Source of the DNA: Vibrio sp. 14G-20
GTDB lineage: Bacteria; Pseudomonadota; Gammaproteobacteria; Enterobacterales; Vibrionaceae
Assembly (NCBI RefSeq): GCF_026241515.1
Contig: NZ_JAPHPW010000009.1
Span: 124,001-188,000, forward strand
Direction: 5' to 3'
DNA length: 64,000 nt
Below are positions 7,430 through 16,065 of the stretch, piece after piece. The position numbers and the translations under genes are program-made. The notes below the pieces were generated by a model. The model was not told the DNA's origin. It was given only the letters and a program-made list of their open reading frames with translations, and did no database searches. Positions within the stretch are counted from its first letter, which is position 1, and each line of letters opens with the position of its first letter.

Positions 7430-9661
7430 CTAATAAAGTAAGAACAGCCCTTCATAACCGCCAATTTCGATTTCACTCACATACTGACCAACGTTACCGT
7501 TAGCATCAACAGGTTTCATTGGAACATCCAGCGCGATGGTGAGTTTTGCCGCGTCATAAAAGCTCGGATTCTTACCGTGGAAATCCGTGCGATACAACAC
7601 ACGACCATTGCTGAACTCTCTCGCTAACACCATGTCCTCAGGACCACCAGCAACCACCTGATTTTCAGATTGATACATAAAGTAAGTGAACGTCGGTAGA
7701 ACGTGAGTCATGCCATTGGGCAGATCAGCATGCACCATTTCGTTCATTGAGGAATCGCCAACGATGGTGTAGTCCGCGGGTTGAGGTGTCGTTGTTGATA
7801 GCATCAAAGGAATCGGTTCAAAGCCTTGTGGGATACGATGACTCGGCTCTCCCAAATCAACGGCCAATAAAGAACTGGGTTGGTAGGCGATGTTTTTAGG
7901 GACACCACTTTGCCAGAAAGTGTCAGCAGTCGTATTGCCACTTCCATAGACGTAACCATTGTTCCACTGATTAAAGTAGCTATGTTGAGCATGTCGATTG
8001 AGGTGGTAGATCGCTAGGGTCGAGTATTGGTCTTGCTTCCAATTCTCTTCACTATTTCCAAGAGACTGAACTCGCCCATAACGCGTTGTCGCCTGAAAAA
8101 TAACACTTTGTCCGTTGTAGGCGAGCGCAGAATTATCCCAGAATTTAGAGATCCCCGAGTAACCACTAAACCCAGTAGACGGAAAAATGTAGTGCTCGCG
8201 TAAATACAGAGATCCCGCCTCGCGAAGATGAGACTGTCCATTTCGACCCAGTAAGTTCGCGGTCCCGATATTCAACCCAATCGACGCATCACTTTCTAAA
8301 GCAGATAGATTTTTCAGAAACGCTGAAAATTGTTGTTTATAGAGATCATCCGCTTGATTCGAACCCGCAACTGCTCCTAACTCTTGAACATGCCCGCCAG
8401 AATGAACATAGAACTGGTTCGAACCAATGAGTTTATTTGTGTCGTCGTTATACGCACCATTCAAACCTTGGCTTGCCCAGCTTTGCTTGTAGTAGCGATG
8501 AATAGCAGATAGATAATCCGCGTTTGCGACGTTCGTTAGCGACCAAGATGAGTTAGCGCTCCACATTCGACCAAATGGCACCACTCTTGATTCCCAACGA
8601 AAACGCGCTGTCGCGTTCTTATTGGTTCGATTTCTATACTCACTTGGCGACAAGTAATTATCGCCATCTAAGTCTGCAGACACATCAAAGCCGCGGACTT
8701 TTCGCCATTGGCTTATAGCATTGCCGTCCGGCGTTGTAATCGGAGCGTCGGTTAACTTGACGGTTGGAAAACTGTTTTTCAGTTTTACTTCTTTTAAACG
8801 CGGCCTGTCGTCGGCGTTCTCACTTTGCCAACGAACTCTCACAACGTATAAGCGCCCACCATCTCTCAAAAAGGTTGAACCAAAATACTGGCCGCCACCG
8901 TAACTCGCACCGCTCCCATCATGAGTTGTGGCTCTTACCCAATCATTAGGAAGGTTCCAGATCACCGATTGGTTTTTGGTCATGCTGAGCGTTTTGTCTT
9001 TCTTTACATCGAGCCTTTGCCACTGTGAAACCCTTCCCTGAGAATCAATAGCCGTTGGGTATTCAATCCAAAATTCACCGCTGCCAGCAAACTGTGAGAA
9101 CTTAAAGGTCAGCCGTTCGAACTGCTCAGCATGATAGACATACAAAGCCCCACCCTGTTCGAAATTCTCAAACACATCGGCATCCCACGGAGGCTCTTGA
9201 TACAGCCAAAAGCCAGCATGGTCTTCACTGGCTGTATAGCCCAAGATCATAGGTTTTCGGTTTAAAAGAGTCTTTTCGCCGTGAGTTTTATCAACTTCGG
9301 CAATGACAGTATCTTCAGAAAAGTGCAGGAAATAATCTTCGAAGTTGAGGCCTTCTAACTCAGCTTGGTTACGGAGATCGTTCTCCAACCAACCCGAGTT
9401 CATCGCCATGACTTGGTTGTACATATAACCAATTGTCGTGGCCCGCTCATTGTCGGCTTTGTCGGCATAAGCTCCGAAGACAATATCACTGTTGGTAATT
9501 TCCCAATCAATGACAGCATTCGCAGATAGTGGGGAGCCCGAAAGATCAACACCCGCTTCATGTTGCCCTGGCAGCACAACCGCTGTGCCAACAGCAAAAG
9601 CGTAGCCAGCGATTAAACATGACGGTATCAGTGCGAGCAGCCCAGAAATGTAGGTTTTCAT
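7430..9661 (-). CDS. Large secreted protein with EF-hand-like loop, function unknown
   Basis: This 743-residue protein has a Sec signal peptide (residues 1-23, ending AFA). Near residues 327-338 it has a loop DLDGDNYLSPSE with the oxygen ligands of an EF-hand or dockerin-type calcium site. The rest is rich in aromatic residues, Gly and Asn and has few cysteines, as in marine extracellular enzymes. The middle (YYKQSWASQGLNGAYNDD) and the C-terminal strands (LAREFSNGRVLYRTDF) recall glycoside-hydrolase-like TIM barrels ending in a beta-sandwich, but I cannot name a family and no catalytic pair is evident. It stands alone, with 441 bases of gene-free DNA upstream. Confidence 0.75.
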   Translation of the reverse strand: MKTYISGLLALIPSCLIAGYAFAVGTAVVLPGQHEAGVDLSGSPLSANAVIDWEITNSDIVFGAYADKADNERATTIGYMYNQVMAMNSGWLENDLRNQAELEGLNFEDYFLHFSEDTVIAEVDKTHGEKTLLNRKPMILGYTASEDHAGFWLYQEPPWDADVFENFEQGGALYVYHAEQFERLTFKFSQFAGSGEFWIEYPTAIDSQGRVSQWQRLDVKKDKTLSMTKNQSVIWNLPNDWVRATTHDGSGASYGGGQYFGSTFLRDGGRLYVVRVRWQSENADDRPRLKEVKLKNSFPTVKLTDAPITTPDGNAISQWRKVRGFDVSADLDGDNYLSPSEYRNRTNKNATARFRWESRVVPFGRMWSANSSWSLTNVANADYLSAIHRYYKQSWASQGLNGAYNDDTNKLIGSNQFYVHSGGHVQELGAVAGSNQADDLYKQQFSAFLKNLSALESDASIGLNIGTANLLGRNGQSHLREAGSLYLREHYIFPSTGFSGYSGISKFWDNSALAYNGQSVIFQATTRYGRVQSLGNSEENWKQDQYSTLAIYHLNRHAQHSYFNQWNNGYVYGSGNTTADTFWQSGVPKNIAYQPSSLLAVDLGEPSHRIPQGFEPIPLMLSTTTPQPADYTIVGDSSMNEMVHADLPNGMTHVLPTFTYFMYQSENQVVAGGPEDMVLAREFSNGRVLYRTDFHGKNPSFYDAAKLTIALDVPMKPVDANGNVGQYVSEIEIGGYEGLFLLY

Positions 9662-10102
9662 GATTCAAATTTCCTAATCGATACTGTCATGCCTTAAATC
9701 ACAAGACGAAAAGTCAGCCAACTTACGTGTCAATTTAGGAATCAAAATACGAAAAAAGTATCGACTACATGGCAGCATTGTTCAAGTACTCGTCTGTCTT
9801 GTTTCATCGGTGGCAAGTAAAACGAGCAAATGCCGATTCAAAATCAATGCATTAAGGAAAAGATAAATTTTTGTGATTTTAATTTTATTTGGAAACCAAG
9901 TATCTCCGGCTAACGAGAAATCAGCTCAGATTTTCTCAAAATGAGAATAACGCAGTTTGGAAGACGGAAGGTTATCAGAGCCTAGAACTCAGAATAGGAA
10001 TTGGATTTGCTGCATCGAATCTCAGTTTGAGCACCACAATATTGAAACTCAATTTGGATAGGTTAGGGTCTGTGATCTAAACAAGAACGATGGTAACGCG
10101 CC
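9662..10102. other. Gene-free stretch upstream of the secreted protein
   Basis: This stretch contains the presumed promoter of the minus-strand gene. A plus-strand open frame at 9889-10080 has a TTG start without a ribosome site and no recognisable domain, so it is not called. No repeat, RNA gene or terminator was recognised. Confidence 0.5.
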
Positions 10103-10441
10103 TTAAAGCCTCTTGTTCCACTTCCCTTGATGGTCGCGGTCGCAATTTTCTTGCGTATCGTAGCTAACATGCCTATCGATATTCTTCAGTTGAATTCCAA
10201 CTTGATTGAACGCCTTTTGGATAGTAACAGAGACCTCCTGCTGACCTCCTCCCTCTAAGAAGTTAGCTCTATCTTGATTGGTGTCGAATACGCAGACAAT
10301 TTTCAAACTTTGCGGAAAAGAGGAGAAGTTGACCGAGTGAGTCACCCACAAAAAACCATCGAAGCCTTTCAGCGTGTCTTCACAAACGTCAGTTAACACG
10401 TCTCTGATTTGATTCTCGATTTTCTTATCTGATTTACGCAT
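10103..10441 (-). CDS. Conserved-looking hypothetical protein
   Basis: This 112-residue cytoplasmic protein begins with MRKSDKKIENQIRDVLTDVC. A charged helix at the start is followed by an alternating strand and helix pattern (LWVTHSVNF, SLKIVCVFDT) and a basic C-terminus. A ribosome site (AGGAA) precedes the ATG at somewhat long spacing. No catalytic motif or transmembrane segment is visible, and I do not recognise the family securely. It is an isolated gene. Confidence 0.6.
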   Translation of the reverse strand: MRKSDKKIENQIRDVLTDVCEDTLKGFDGFLWVTHSVNFSSFPQSLKIVCVFDTNQDRANFLEGGGQQEVSVTIQKAFNQVGIQLKNIDRHVSYDTQENCDRDHQGKWNKRL

Positions 10442-10639
10442 GCGGTAAAGTTCCTATTTAACACCTTAAAAAATAAGGTTTTTCGGTCAGTTTTGTACTA
10501 CCTGATATTGGACACTGTGGCGGTTTCAAATGCAAAGTATTTGTGGGGAGAGTCGACTAGAAGATATAGAGGAAACGTCTCATGTTTGATAGCTTACGAG
10601 GCAATCAAACATGAGGCGAATATAGAATTTACGAAGACA

Positions 10640-11614
10640 CTAGCTCGCCGCTTGTTCCCAATCAGTCAGTAACTTCATGATTACGCGAGAGTCTTGGTGG
10701 GTTGCCATTGGTGCAGCAAGTTGTGTCTTACCTTGCTCAACCGCTTGGCGGATATTACGCACTTGATAATGGAAGCCATCGCCTTGCGCTTCGACTTTCA
10801 CTTCACGTGTCGACATCTCGTAGAGCTCTACCGTAAACGTGTTTTCTGTAGTCGGTAACCATGGATTAGTATCTAGCGTAATGCAGCCTTTACTACCTAG
10901 GATCGTAAAGCCGTGCTTTAAGCCGTGATCTTCAGCTGTGTGGATTTGCGCAGTAAAACGGTCGTTGAAACGCATCATCGCCGACGATTCACAGATGTTG
11001 CCATCTTGGCCTCGTCGGCCGATTGCAGAGATCTGCACATCATCGAACATACTCTCACCAAACTGTTGTTGCGCGACAGAGTGAATCAGAGACATTGGAT
11101 AACAACCCAGATTATACAATGCGCCTTTGCTCGCAGGGTTCACGAACTGATCTATCGCAGCAACGTATGAACCTTGAAGAGAGCGCACTTCACCAATTTC
11201 TCCGGTTGCTAACTCTTGATGAAGCTTGGCGATCAGTGGGTGGTTTAAATACATCAAACCTTCAGCAAAGAATACGCCCGCTTCTTTCACGGTTTGTAAA
11301 GCTTGCTCGGTTTTTTCCATATCTACCGACAGAGACTTCTCACACAAGATCGCTTTGCCTTTTTGAGCTGCTTTAATCACATACTCATGATGGACATGGT
11401 TTGGCAGAGCAATGTAGATAATGTCGACCGACTCATCTTCAATCAAGGCTTCATAGCTGTTGAAAGTTCGTGTTGGTTGGTATTGGGCAGCAAACTCGTT
11501 AAGTGTTTTTTCAGTACGACCAGCAACGCCATACAGCTCGCTTTGAGCATCGCCTTTAATCGCATCCGCCATTACACCTGAGATAAAGCTGGTTCCTAGG
11601 ATTCCCCATTTCAT
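10640..11614 (-). CDS. Gfo/Idh/MocA family NAD(P)-dependent oxidoreductase
   Basis: This 324-residue protein has an N-terminal Rossmann fold (GILGTSFIS) and the Gfo/Idh/MocA C-terminal alpha/beta domain. The signature EKP motif appears as EKS (Glu92-Lys93-Ser94), keeping the catalytic lysine but replacing the usual proline. These enzymes oxidise or reduce sugars, inositols or related polyols in the cytoplasm; the substrate is unknown. It is the second gene of a two-gene minus-strand unit, starting three bases after an ABM monooxygenase gene. A LysR regulator is divergent from the pair. Confidence 0.85.
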   Translation of the reverse strand: MKWGILGTSFISGVMADAIKGDAQSELYGVAGRTEKTLNEFAAQYQPTRTFNSYEALIEDESVDIIYIALPNHVHHEYVIKAAQKGKAILCEKSLSVDMEKTEQALQTVKEAGVFFAEGLMYLNHPLIAKLHQELATGEIGEVRSLQGSYVAAIDQFVNPASKGALYNLGCYPMSLIHSVAQQQFGESMFDDVQISAIGRRGQDGNICESSAMMRFNDRFTAQIHTAEDHGLKHGFTILGSKGCITLDTNPWLPTTENTFTVELYEMSTREVKVEAQGDGFHYQVRNIRQAVEQGKTQLAAPMATHQDSRVIMKLLTDWEQAAS

Positions 11615-11617
11615 ATC

Positions 11618-11941
11618 TTAGATCTCCTGCTCTTGTGTTTTGATAGGTTCACGTTGCGTTTCGAATGCTTGCACTAATTCCGTAATATCACGCTCGATAA
11701 ACGCTTGGGTATGAGGCATCACAAAGTGCTGATTGATCGCCTCGCGGTTTGCGTATTGCTCAAGCAAGATCACACGATCGCTTTGGTTTTGATCATAAGT
11801 TGCTATTGCTTGTAGGCAGCCCGGCTCGCTTTGCATGTCTAAGCAAAACTGTTCGATGGCTTCAACCGCAGCCTCACGTTCAATGTTGGTTTTAATCTTA
11901 AGTTCGGCAGTAACAAAGATGGTTTCGTTTGTTTGAGGCAT
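11618..11941 (-). CDS. ABM-domain (putative quinol) monooxygenase family protein
   Basis: This 107-residue single-domain protein has the antibiotic biosynthesis monooxygenase (dimeric alpha-beta barrel) fold. Typical features are a first strand (VTAELKIK), the SEPGCLQAIATYDQ segment, an LLEQYANREAINQHF motif and a terminal helix. YgiN-like members act on quinols, but many are uncharacterised. It is the first gene of the unit with the Gfo/Idh/MocA oxidoreductase and faces a divergent LysR gene across about 100 bases that hold an inverted repeat. Confidence 0.82.
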   Translation of the reverse strand: MPQTNETIFVTAELKIKTNIEREAAVEAIEQFCLDMQSEPGCLQAIATYDQNQSDRVILLEQYANREAINQHFVMPHTQAFIERDITELVQAFETQREPIKTQEQEI

Positions 11942-12000
11942 TTCACGCTCTTATTTTAGTTAATTATCGGTTTGTCATTAATATAATTAACCCCTAAGAA

Positions 12001-12034
12001 TTGATAAACTCACCTTTTGTTTATTATTTATCAA
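12001..12034. promoter_or_regulatory. Inverted repeat between divergent genes, candidate LysR operator
   Basis: TTGATAAA at 12001-12008 and TTTATCAA at 12027-12034 are perfect 8-base inverted arms with an 18-base spacer, placed just before the LysR start. Confidence 0.45.
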
Positions 12035-12047
12035 CCAAGAGTGTTCA

Positions 12048-12905
12048 ATGGATAAGTTAACCAGCATGAAAGTCTTCGTTTACGTAGTGGAGCAAGGCAG
12101 CTTTCGCAGTGCAGCCAACCACTTCAACCTGTCGGCGACCATGATCAGTAAACATGTCCATCACCTCGAATCGAGCCTCAACTCTCAGCTGATTCATCGC
12201 ACCACACGTAAGCAGTCTTTAACCGATTCAGGTCAGCTTTATTATCGAGAATGTAAACGAATTCTTGAAGACATCAGCAACGCTGAAAACCTGATTCAAA
12301 CCTTAGAAAACCAACCTCAAGGCACGGTAAAAATAAACTGCCCGGTCACCTATGGAAACAAGGTACTCGCTCCAATCGTAGCTAAGTTTCTCGCGCATCA
12401 CCCAACGATTAATGTCGAACTGATGTTGAATAATGACCTTGTTGATCCTTACTCATCCGACATCGATTTGATTGTGCGCATAGGTGACTTGTCTGATTCA
12501 AGCTTGGTCGCAAGGTATTTGGGGGATTATGAAATGTGTTATTGCGCGGCTCCTGAGTACCTGAACCAACATGCTGAGATCAGCGTGTTGGAAGATCTCG
12601 CGCAGCATCCATCGCTTGGGTTCAGTTACAGCAGCCAAGTTCCTCACGCCACACCGAATAAAGAACGCGTGCGCTTGATGTCGAATAATGGGGATGTGTT
12701 GCGATATGCCGCCCTGCAAGGCGTAGGCGTTTTGTTGCAACCGACTATCTTAGTCGCAGAAGAGATTAAACGTGGAATGCTATTGGAAATCCTACCCGGC
12801 ATGGCACCTTTGCCTAAGCCGATTCATTTACTCTACAAAACCAAGCAACTGTCATTGAAGAACCGAACCTTTGTCGAGTTTTTATTAGCCTCTCTTTCCG
12901 AGTAA
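12048..12905 (+). CDS. LysR-family transcriptional regulator
   Basis: This 285-residue LysR regulator has an N-terminal winged helix (residues about 5-62; the segment SFRSAANHFNLSATMISKHV is the recognition region) and a CrgA-like substrate-binding domain. It is divergently transcribed from the ABM monooxygenase/oxidoreductase pair and probably controls it through the intergenic inverted repeat. The inducer is unknown. Confidence 0.9.
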   Translation: MDKLTSMKVFVYVVEQGSFRSAANHFNLSATMISKHVHHLESSLNSQLIHRTTRKQSLTDSGQLYYRECKRILEDISNAENLIQTLENQPQGTVKINCPVTYGNKVLAPIVAKFLAHHPTINVELMLNNDLVDPYSSDIDLIVRIGDLSDSSLVARYLGDYEMCYCAAPEYLNQHAEISVLEDLAQHPSLGFSYSSQVPHATPNKERVRLMSNNGDVLRYAALQGVGVLLQPTILVAEEIKRGMLLEILPGMAPLPKPIHLLYKTKQLSLKNRTFVEFLLASLSE

Positions 12906-12933
12906 CTGAGCGCTTTCTAAACAACAAAGACCG

Positions 12934-14127
12934 CTAGACTGTATGCCAATGGCTCATTAAGCGTTTGCCAAGATCAGACGGCGTGGTGTTATGGACGACC
13001 ATCTCATCACATTGGTTGAACACCATGAAGTGTTTTAGCTCATCGCATAAGGCGTGAACTAATGATTCATGGTTTTTGATTCGCTCTTCCAAAACCAAGT
13101 TACGAATATTGAGTAAGCGACTCTTCCTGTCGACCTTACAATCCATTCGTGCCACCAGCTCTCCTTGCCACAAAATCGGCAAACTGAAATAACCAAACTG
13201 GCGCTTGGCTTCAGGAACATAACACTCAAGAAGGTAATCAAAGTTGAACAATGATTGCATTCGCTTACGTTGAATCAGCAGGTTATCAAACGGAGACAGT
13301 ATCTTAAGCTTGGTTCTAGAAAGAGGTTGATTCAATAGTTCGAAAGCATCTGGCAACACATAATAATCCGAGCCTTGAACACTCACTTTCATCACTCGTT
13401 TATCTTCAAGCATCTGCTGGAGTGTCTTCTGTATCAATGGTTTGGTGTTCTTGAGGAGATAACTCATCTCCGACGCAACTCCCACACCGTTCGCTTCTAA
13501 ATAACGAATAATCAGATGCTCGATATACTCTTGTTCCGTTGGCTCAGAGGTATCAATGCCGCTCGGCAACACTCGCTCGGTTAGTTCATACACCTTATGA
13601 AAGTTCACTCGGCTCGGCACCATTAAATCACCTTGCATAAACAAGGTCTCTAGCGCCTGTTTGGCCGGTTTACCGCCCCATCCGCCGGGATTTGGTCTAT
13701 CCCCTTCAAAGTCTTTCGCCATCAATGGCCCTTCGCTCTCAATACGTTTGAGAACATGAGCCATGAGGGCATCGTCTTTTTTATACCAATGCTTGAGCTT
13801 GCCGCTCGCAAACCCATTCTTTCGATGTAGGCTGAAACGGTAGTCTCGCATGGGTAAATACGCGGCGGCGTGCGACCAATACTCAAACACCTCTCGACGC
13901 TCTAACAGCTTATCCAGATGATTCAGTTGGTAGTCTTGATTTCGATTCCACAGCGTATGATGATGAGCTCGCTGGATCACAGAGATGGTATCAATTTGCA
14001 CATAGCCAAGGTTTTCAATCGCAGACAGCGTGTTTGCCAAAGTGACTCTATTGCGTTGCTTTTTAGGTGGCAATTTTTGCGAAAGCAGTACAATTTTTTG
14101 CGCTTGAGCGAGTGACAATGATTCCAT
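12934..14127 (-). CDS. YcaQ/AlkZ-like winged-helix DNA glycosylase (HTH_42 family)
   Basis: This 397-residue protein belongs to the HTH_42 family, which includes E. coli YcaQ (AlkX) and Streptomyces AlkZ, glycosylases that unhook DNA crosslinks. Around residue 44 it carries GYVQIDTISVI, with the Gln-x-Asp catalytic motif (Gln44, Asp46) of the YcaQ branch, followed by RAHHHTLWNR. Three tandem winged-helix units are expected. Clear conserved segments are EYWSHAAAYLP and the GWGGKPAKQALE turn. It is a single gene on the minus strand. Its repair role is inferred from the family. Confidence 0.85.
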   Translation of the reverse strand: MESLSLAQAQKIVLLSQKLPPKKQRNRVTLANTLSAIENLGYVQIDTISVIQRAHHHTLWNRNQDYQLNHLDKLLERREVFEYWSHAAAYLPMRDYRFSLHRKNGFASGKLKHWYKKDDALMAHVLKRIESEGPLMAKDFEGDRPNPGGWGGKPAKQALETLFMQGDLMVPSRVNFHKVYELTERVLPSGIDTSEPTEQEYIEHLIIRYLEANGVGVASEMSYLLKNTKPLIQKTLQQMLEDKRVMKVSVQGSDYYVLPDAFELLNQPLSRTKLKILSPFDNLLIQRKRMQSLFNFDYLLECYVPEAKRQFGYFSLPILWQGELVARMDCKVDRKSRLLNIRNLVLEERIKNHESLVHALCDELKHFMVFNQCDEMVVHNTTPSDLGKRLMSHWHTV

Positions 14128-14161
14128 GTAATTCAGACTCTAATTGATACCAATGATCGGC

Positions 14162-14809
14162 TTATGATTCAGCAATAAGCTCTTGAAGGATTTGCTTGTA
14201 TGTTTCTACCGTCTGCGCACCAGTGACTGCACTCTTACGGTTGAATACCACGGTAGGAACCGCAGAGATCCCCATACGTTGCCATTCAAACTCTTGCGCT
14301 TCAATTAGCTTCAAGTTATCGATGTTCTTTAGGCGTTTCAGTGCCTTGGTTGAGTCTAAGCCAACCGCTTCAAGTTCTTGCGCGATAACCTCAAGATCAG
14401 ACAAATCTTTCTGCTCTGAAAAATGCACAGTAAAGAAGCGTAGCTTTAACTCAGTCTGTTTGCCATGCGCCAACGCGAAATCGAGCAGCACATGCAGGTG
14501 ACGTGAATTGACCATTCTCATGCTGTCATAGAAATTGAAATCGAAACCAACCGCTTTGCCACGCGCCGCAAGCTGTTCGCGTGAACTTTGGCTCTCTTCT
14601 GCACTAGAACCGTATTTTCTCATGATATGGTCACGCAGGTTTTCACCCTCTTGTGGCATATCAGGGTTCAGTTCAAACGGCTGCCATTCAAGTTCAATTT
14701 GCTCCACTAAACCAAGTTCCGTAATGGCTTGCTCTAAGTTTTTGTAACCGACCACGCACCATGGGCACATTACGTCAGAAATAATATCGAGTTGAATTTT
14801 ATTGCTCAT
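14162..14809 (-). CDS. DsbA-family (FrnE-like) thiol oxidoreductase
   Basis: This 215-residue cytoplasmic protein has a thioredoxin-like fold with an inserted helical domain, as in FrnE. The active-site CPWC motif is at Cys15-Cys18, and the cis-Pro loop is GISAVPTVVF near the C-terminus. There is no signal peptide, so it is not a periplasmic DsbA. Related proteins act in cytoplasmic disulfide chemistry and oxidative-stress tolerance. An ATG two codons upstream (14815) is possible; the one at 14809 has the better-spaced GGA ribosome site. It shares a likely bidirectional terminator with the HAD gene next to it. Confidence 0.85.
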   Translation of the reverse strand: MSNKIQLDIISDVMCPWCVVGYKNLEQAITELGLVEQIELEWQPFELNPDMPQEGENLRDHIMRKYGSSAEESQSSREQLAARGKAVGFDFNFYDSMRMVNSRHLHVLLDFALAHGKQTELKLRFFTVHFSEQKDLSDLEVIAQELEAVGLDSTKALKRLKNIDNLKLIEAQEFEWQRMGISAVPTVVFNRKSAVTGAQTVETYKQILQELIAES

Positions 14810-14930
14810 AGTCATTCCAAATGCTCATTGATAAGGCATGTCTGCAGTAAAAGCAGGCATCCAATTTATCTTCAGACTACAACAACCTGAACAATCGTTC
14901 AAATTTAACTAAATTCAACATTAGCTAACA

Positions 14931-14962
14931 AAAAAGCCAACTCATATTACCGAGTTGGCTTT
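14931..14962. terminator. Hairpin terminator near the DsbA-like and HAD genes
   Basis: AAAGCCAACTC and GAGTTGGCTTT pair over an eight-base loop. Runs of A precede it and T-rich DNA follows. It best serves the minus-strand HAD gene ending at 14991. Confidence 0.8.
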
Positions 14963-14990
14963 CATCAAAATCTAATAGAGCTTAACCGCG

Positions 14991-15788
14991 TTACGCTAGC
15001 AGTTTCTCAAGCACTTGGAACACACCTGCATCGACGTTACTTGGCGCGCCAAAACGTGCGATCTCTTTCAGCTTAGGGTGTGCATTTTCCATTGCGTAAG
15101 AGTGGTAGCTCTCTTTAAGCATTTCCAAGTCATTTAGGTAGTCACCAAAACTCATGGTCTGCTCGAAAGTGAAACCTAATGTGTTTTGTAGATGCTTAAT
15201 CGCCGCCCCTTTCGACGCTTCAGCATTCATCACATCCAACCAAATTTTTGCACTTACCACCACTTGGTAATTGTCACCAAACTTGGCATTAATGCTTGGG
15301 TTCACTTTCTCTTGTGAGCCGTCGAAATGGCAGATAGCAACTTTGATGAAATCATCTTCTACCGCCAGTAAATCTTCTACTTGCTCACGGCGATGGTAGT
15401 ACTTAGAGATCTCTTCTAAAGCACGCTCATCTTTGGTTTCGATGTATGCCGACTTCTTACCACACAGCACCACATGTGCACCTTCAATAGCACGCGCTTC
15501 TTTAATGATCTCTTTGATGGCATCTGTATCTAGCAAGCAGCTGTAAAGTTCTTGGCCTTTGTGCATCACTAATGTGCCGTTTTCAGCAACAAACATCATG
15601 CGATCTTTTAACGGAGAAAATGTCTCCATCAGGCTGTAATACTGACGACCTGATGCCGCAGCAAAAATAATGTCTTGAGCTTCTAAGCGCTCATAAAGAT
15701 TGAAAAATTCCGGGTCTAATTTTCCGTGTTCATTAAGCAGAGTGCCGTCCATATCAGCAGCGATAAATTTGATGTTCTGTTGTGGCAT
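14991..15788 (-). CDS. Cof-type HAD-IIB family phosphatase
   Basis: This 265-residue phosphatase has motif I ADMDGTLLNE near residue 12, a motif II serine/threonine segment (FAAASGRQYYS), a C2-type cap and motif IV FGDYLNDLEML. Cof-type enzymes hydrolyse phosphosugars, flavin phosphates or other small phosphates; the substrate here is not evident. It is transcribed alone, with a terminator directly after it. It is distinct from the ula-operon HAD gene. Confidence 0.88.
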   Translation of the reverse strand: MPQQNIKFIAADMDGTLLNEHGKLDPEFFNLYERLEAQDIIFAAASGRQYYSLMETFSPLKDRMMFVAENGTLVMHKGQELYSCLLDTDAIKEIIKEARAIEGAHVVLCGKKSAYIETKDERALEEISKYYHRREQVEDLLAVEDDFIKVAICHFDGSQEKVNPSINAKFGDNYQVVVSAKIWLDVMNAEASKGAAIKHLQNTLGFTFEQTMSFGDYLNDLEMLKESYHSYAMENAHPKLKEIARFGAPSNVDAGVFQVLEKLLA

Positions 15789-16065
15789 TTCAGGGCTTAC
15801 CTATAAGTAAAAATTAAAGTGTAAATTATGATTTTTCGTTATCTTGTGTAACGGTTCTGCGTTCGATTATATCGCTAGAGTAGCCAATGAATGCAATGCT
15901 TATTTCTGAGCTCTAATAAATCGCTTCAAATGTGGTTCAAACGCAAATTGAGCTAACCGACATGTCGCTTTGAATGATTGAGTCCTACATACCTGAGATG
16001 AACAAAACCCCTCAAGGCTATACGCTCCTTAGATCTCTATCACTCTGTTTTTGACCACTGTAATC

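Noticed and set aside
9889..10080. Plus-strand open frame of 63 codons in the gap upstream of the secreted protein
   Set aside because: TTG start without a ribosome site, no domain or signal peptide, composition like non-coding DNA.
9662..10102. Integron attC-type recombination site in the gene-free stretch
   Set aside because: No paired core-site sequences with a long stem were seen.
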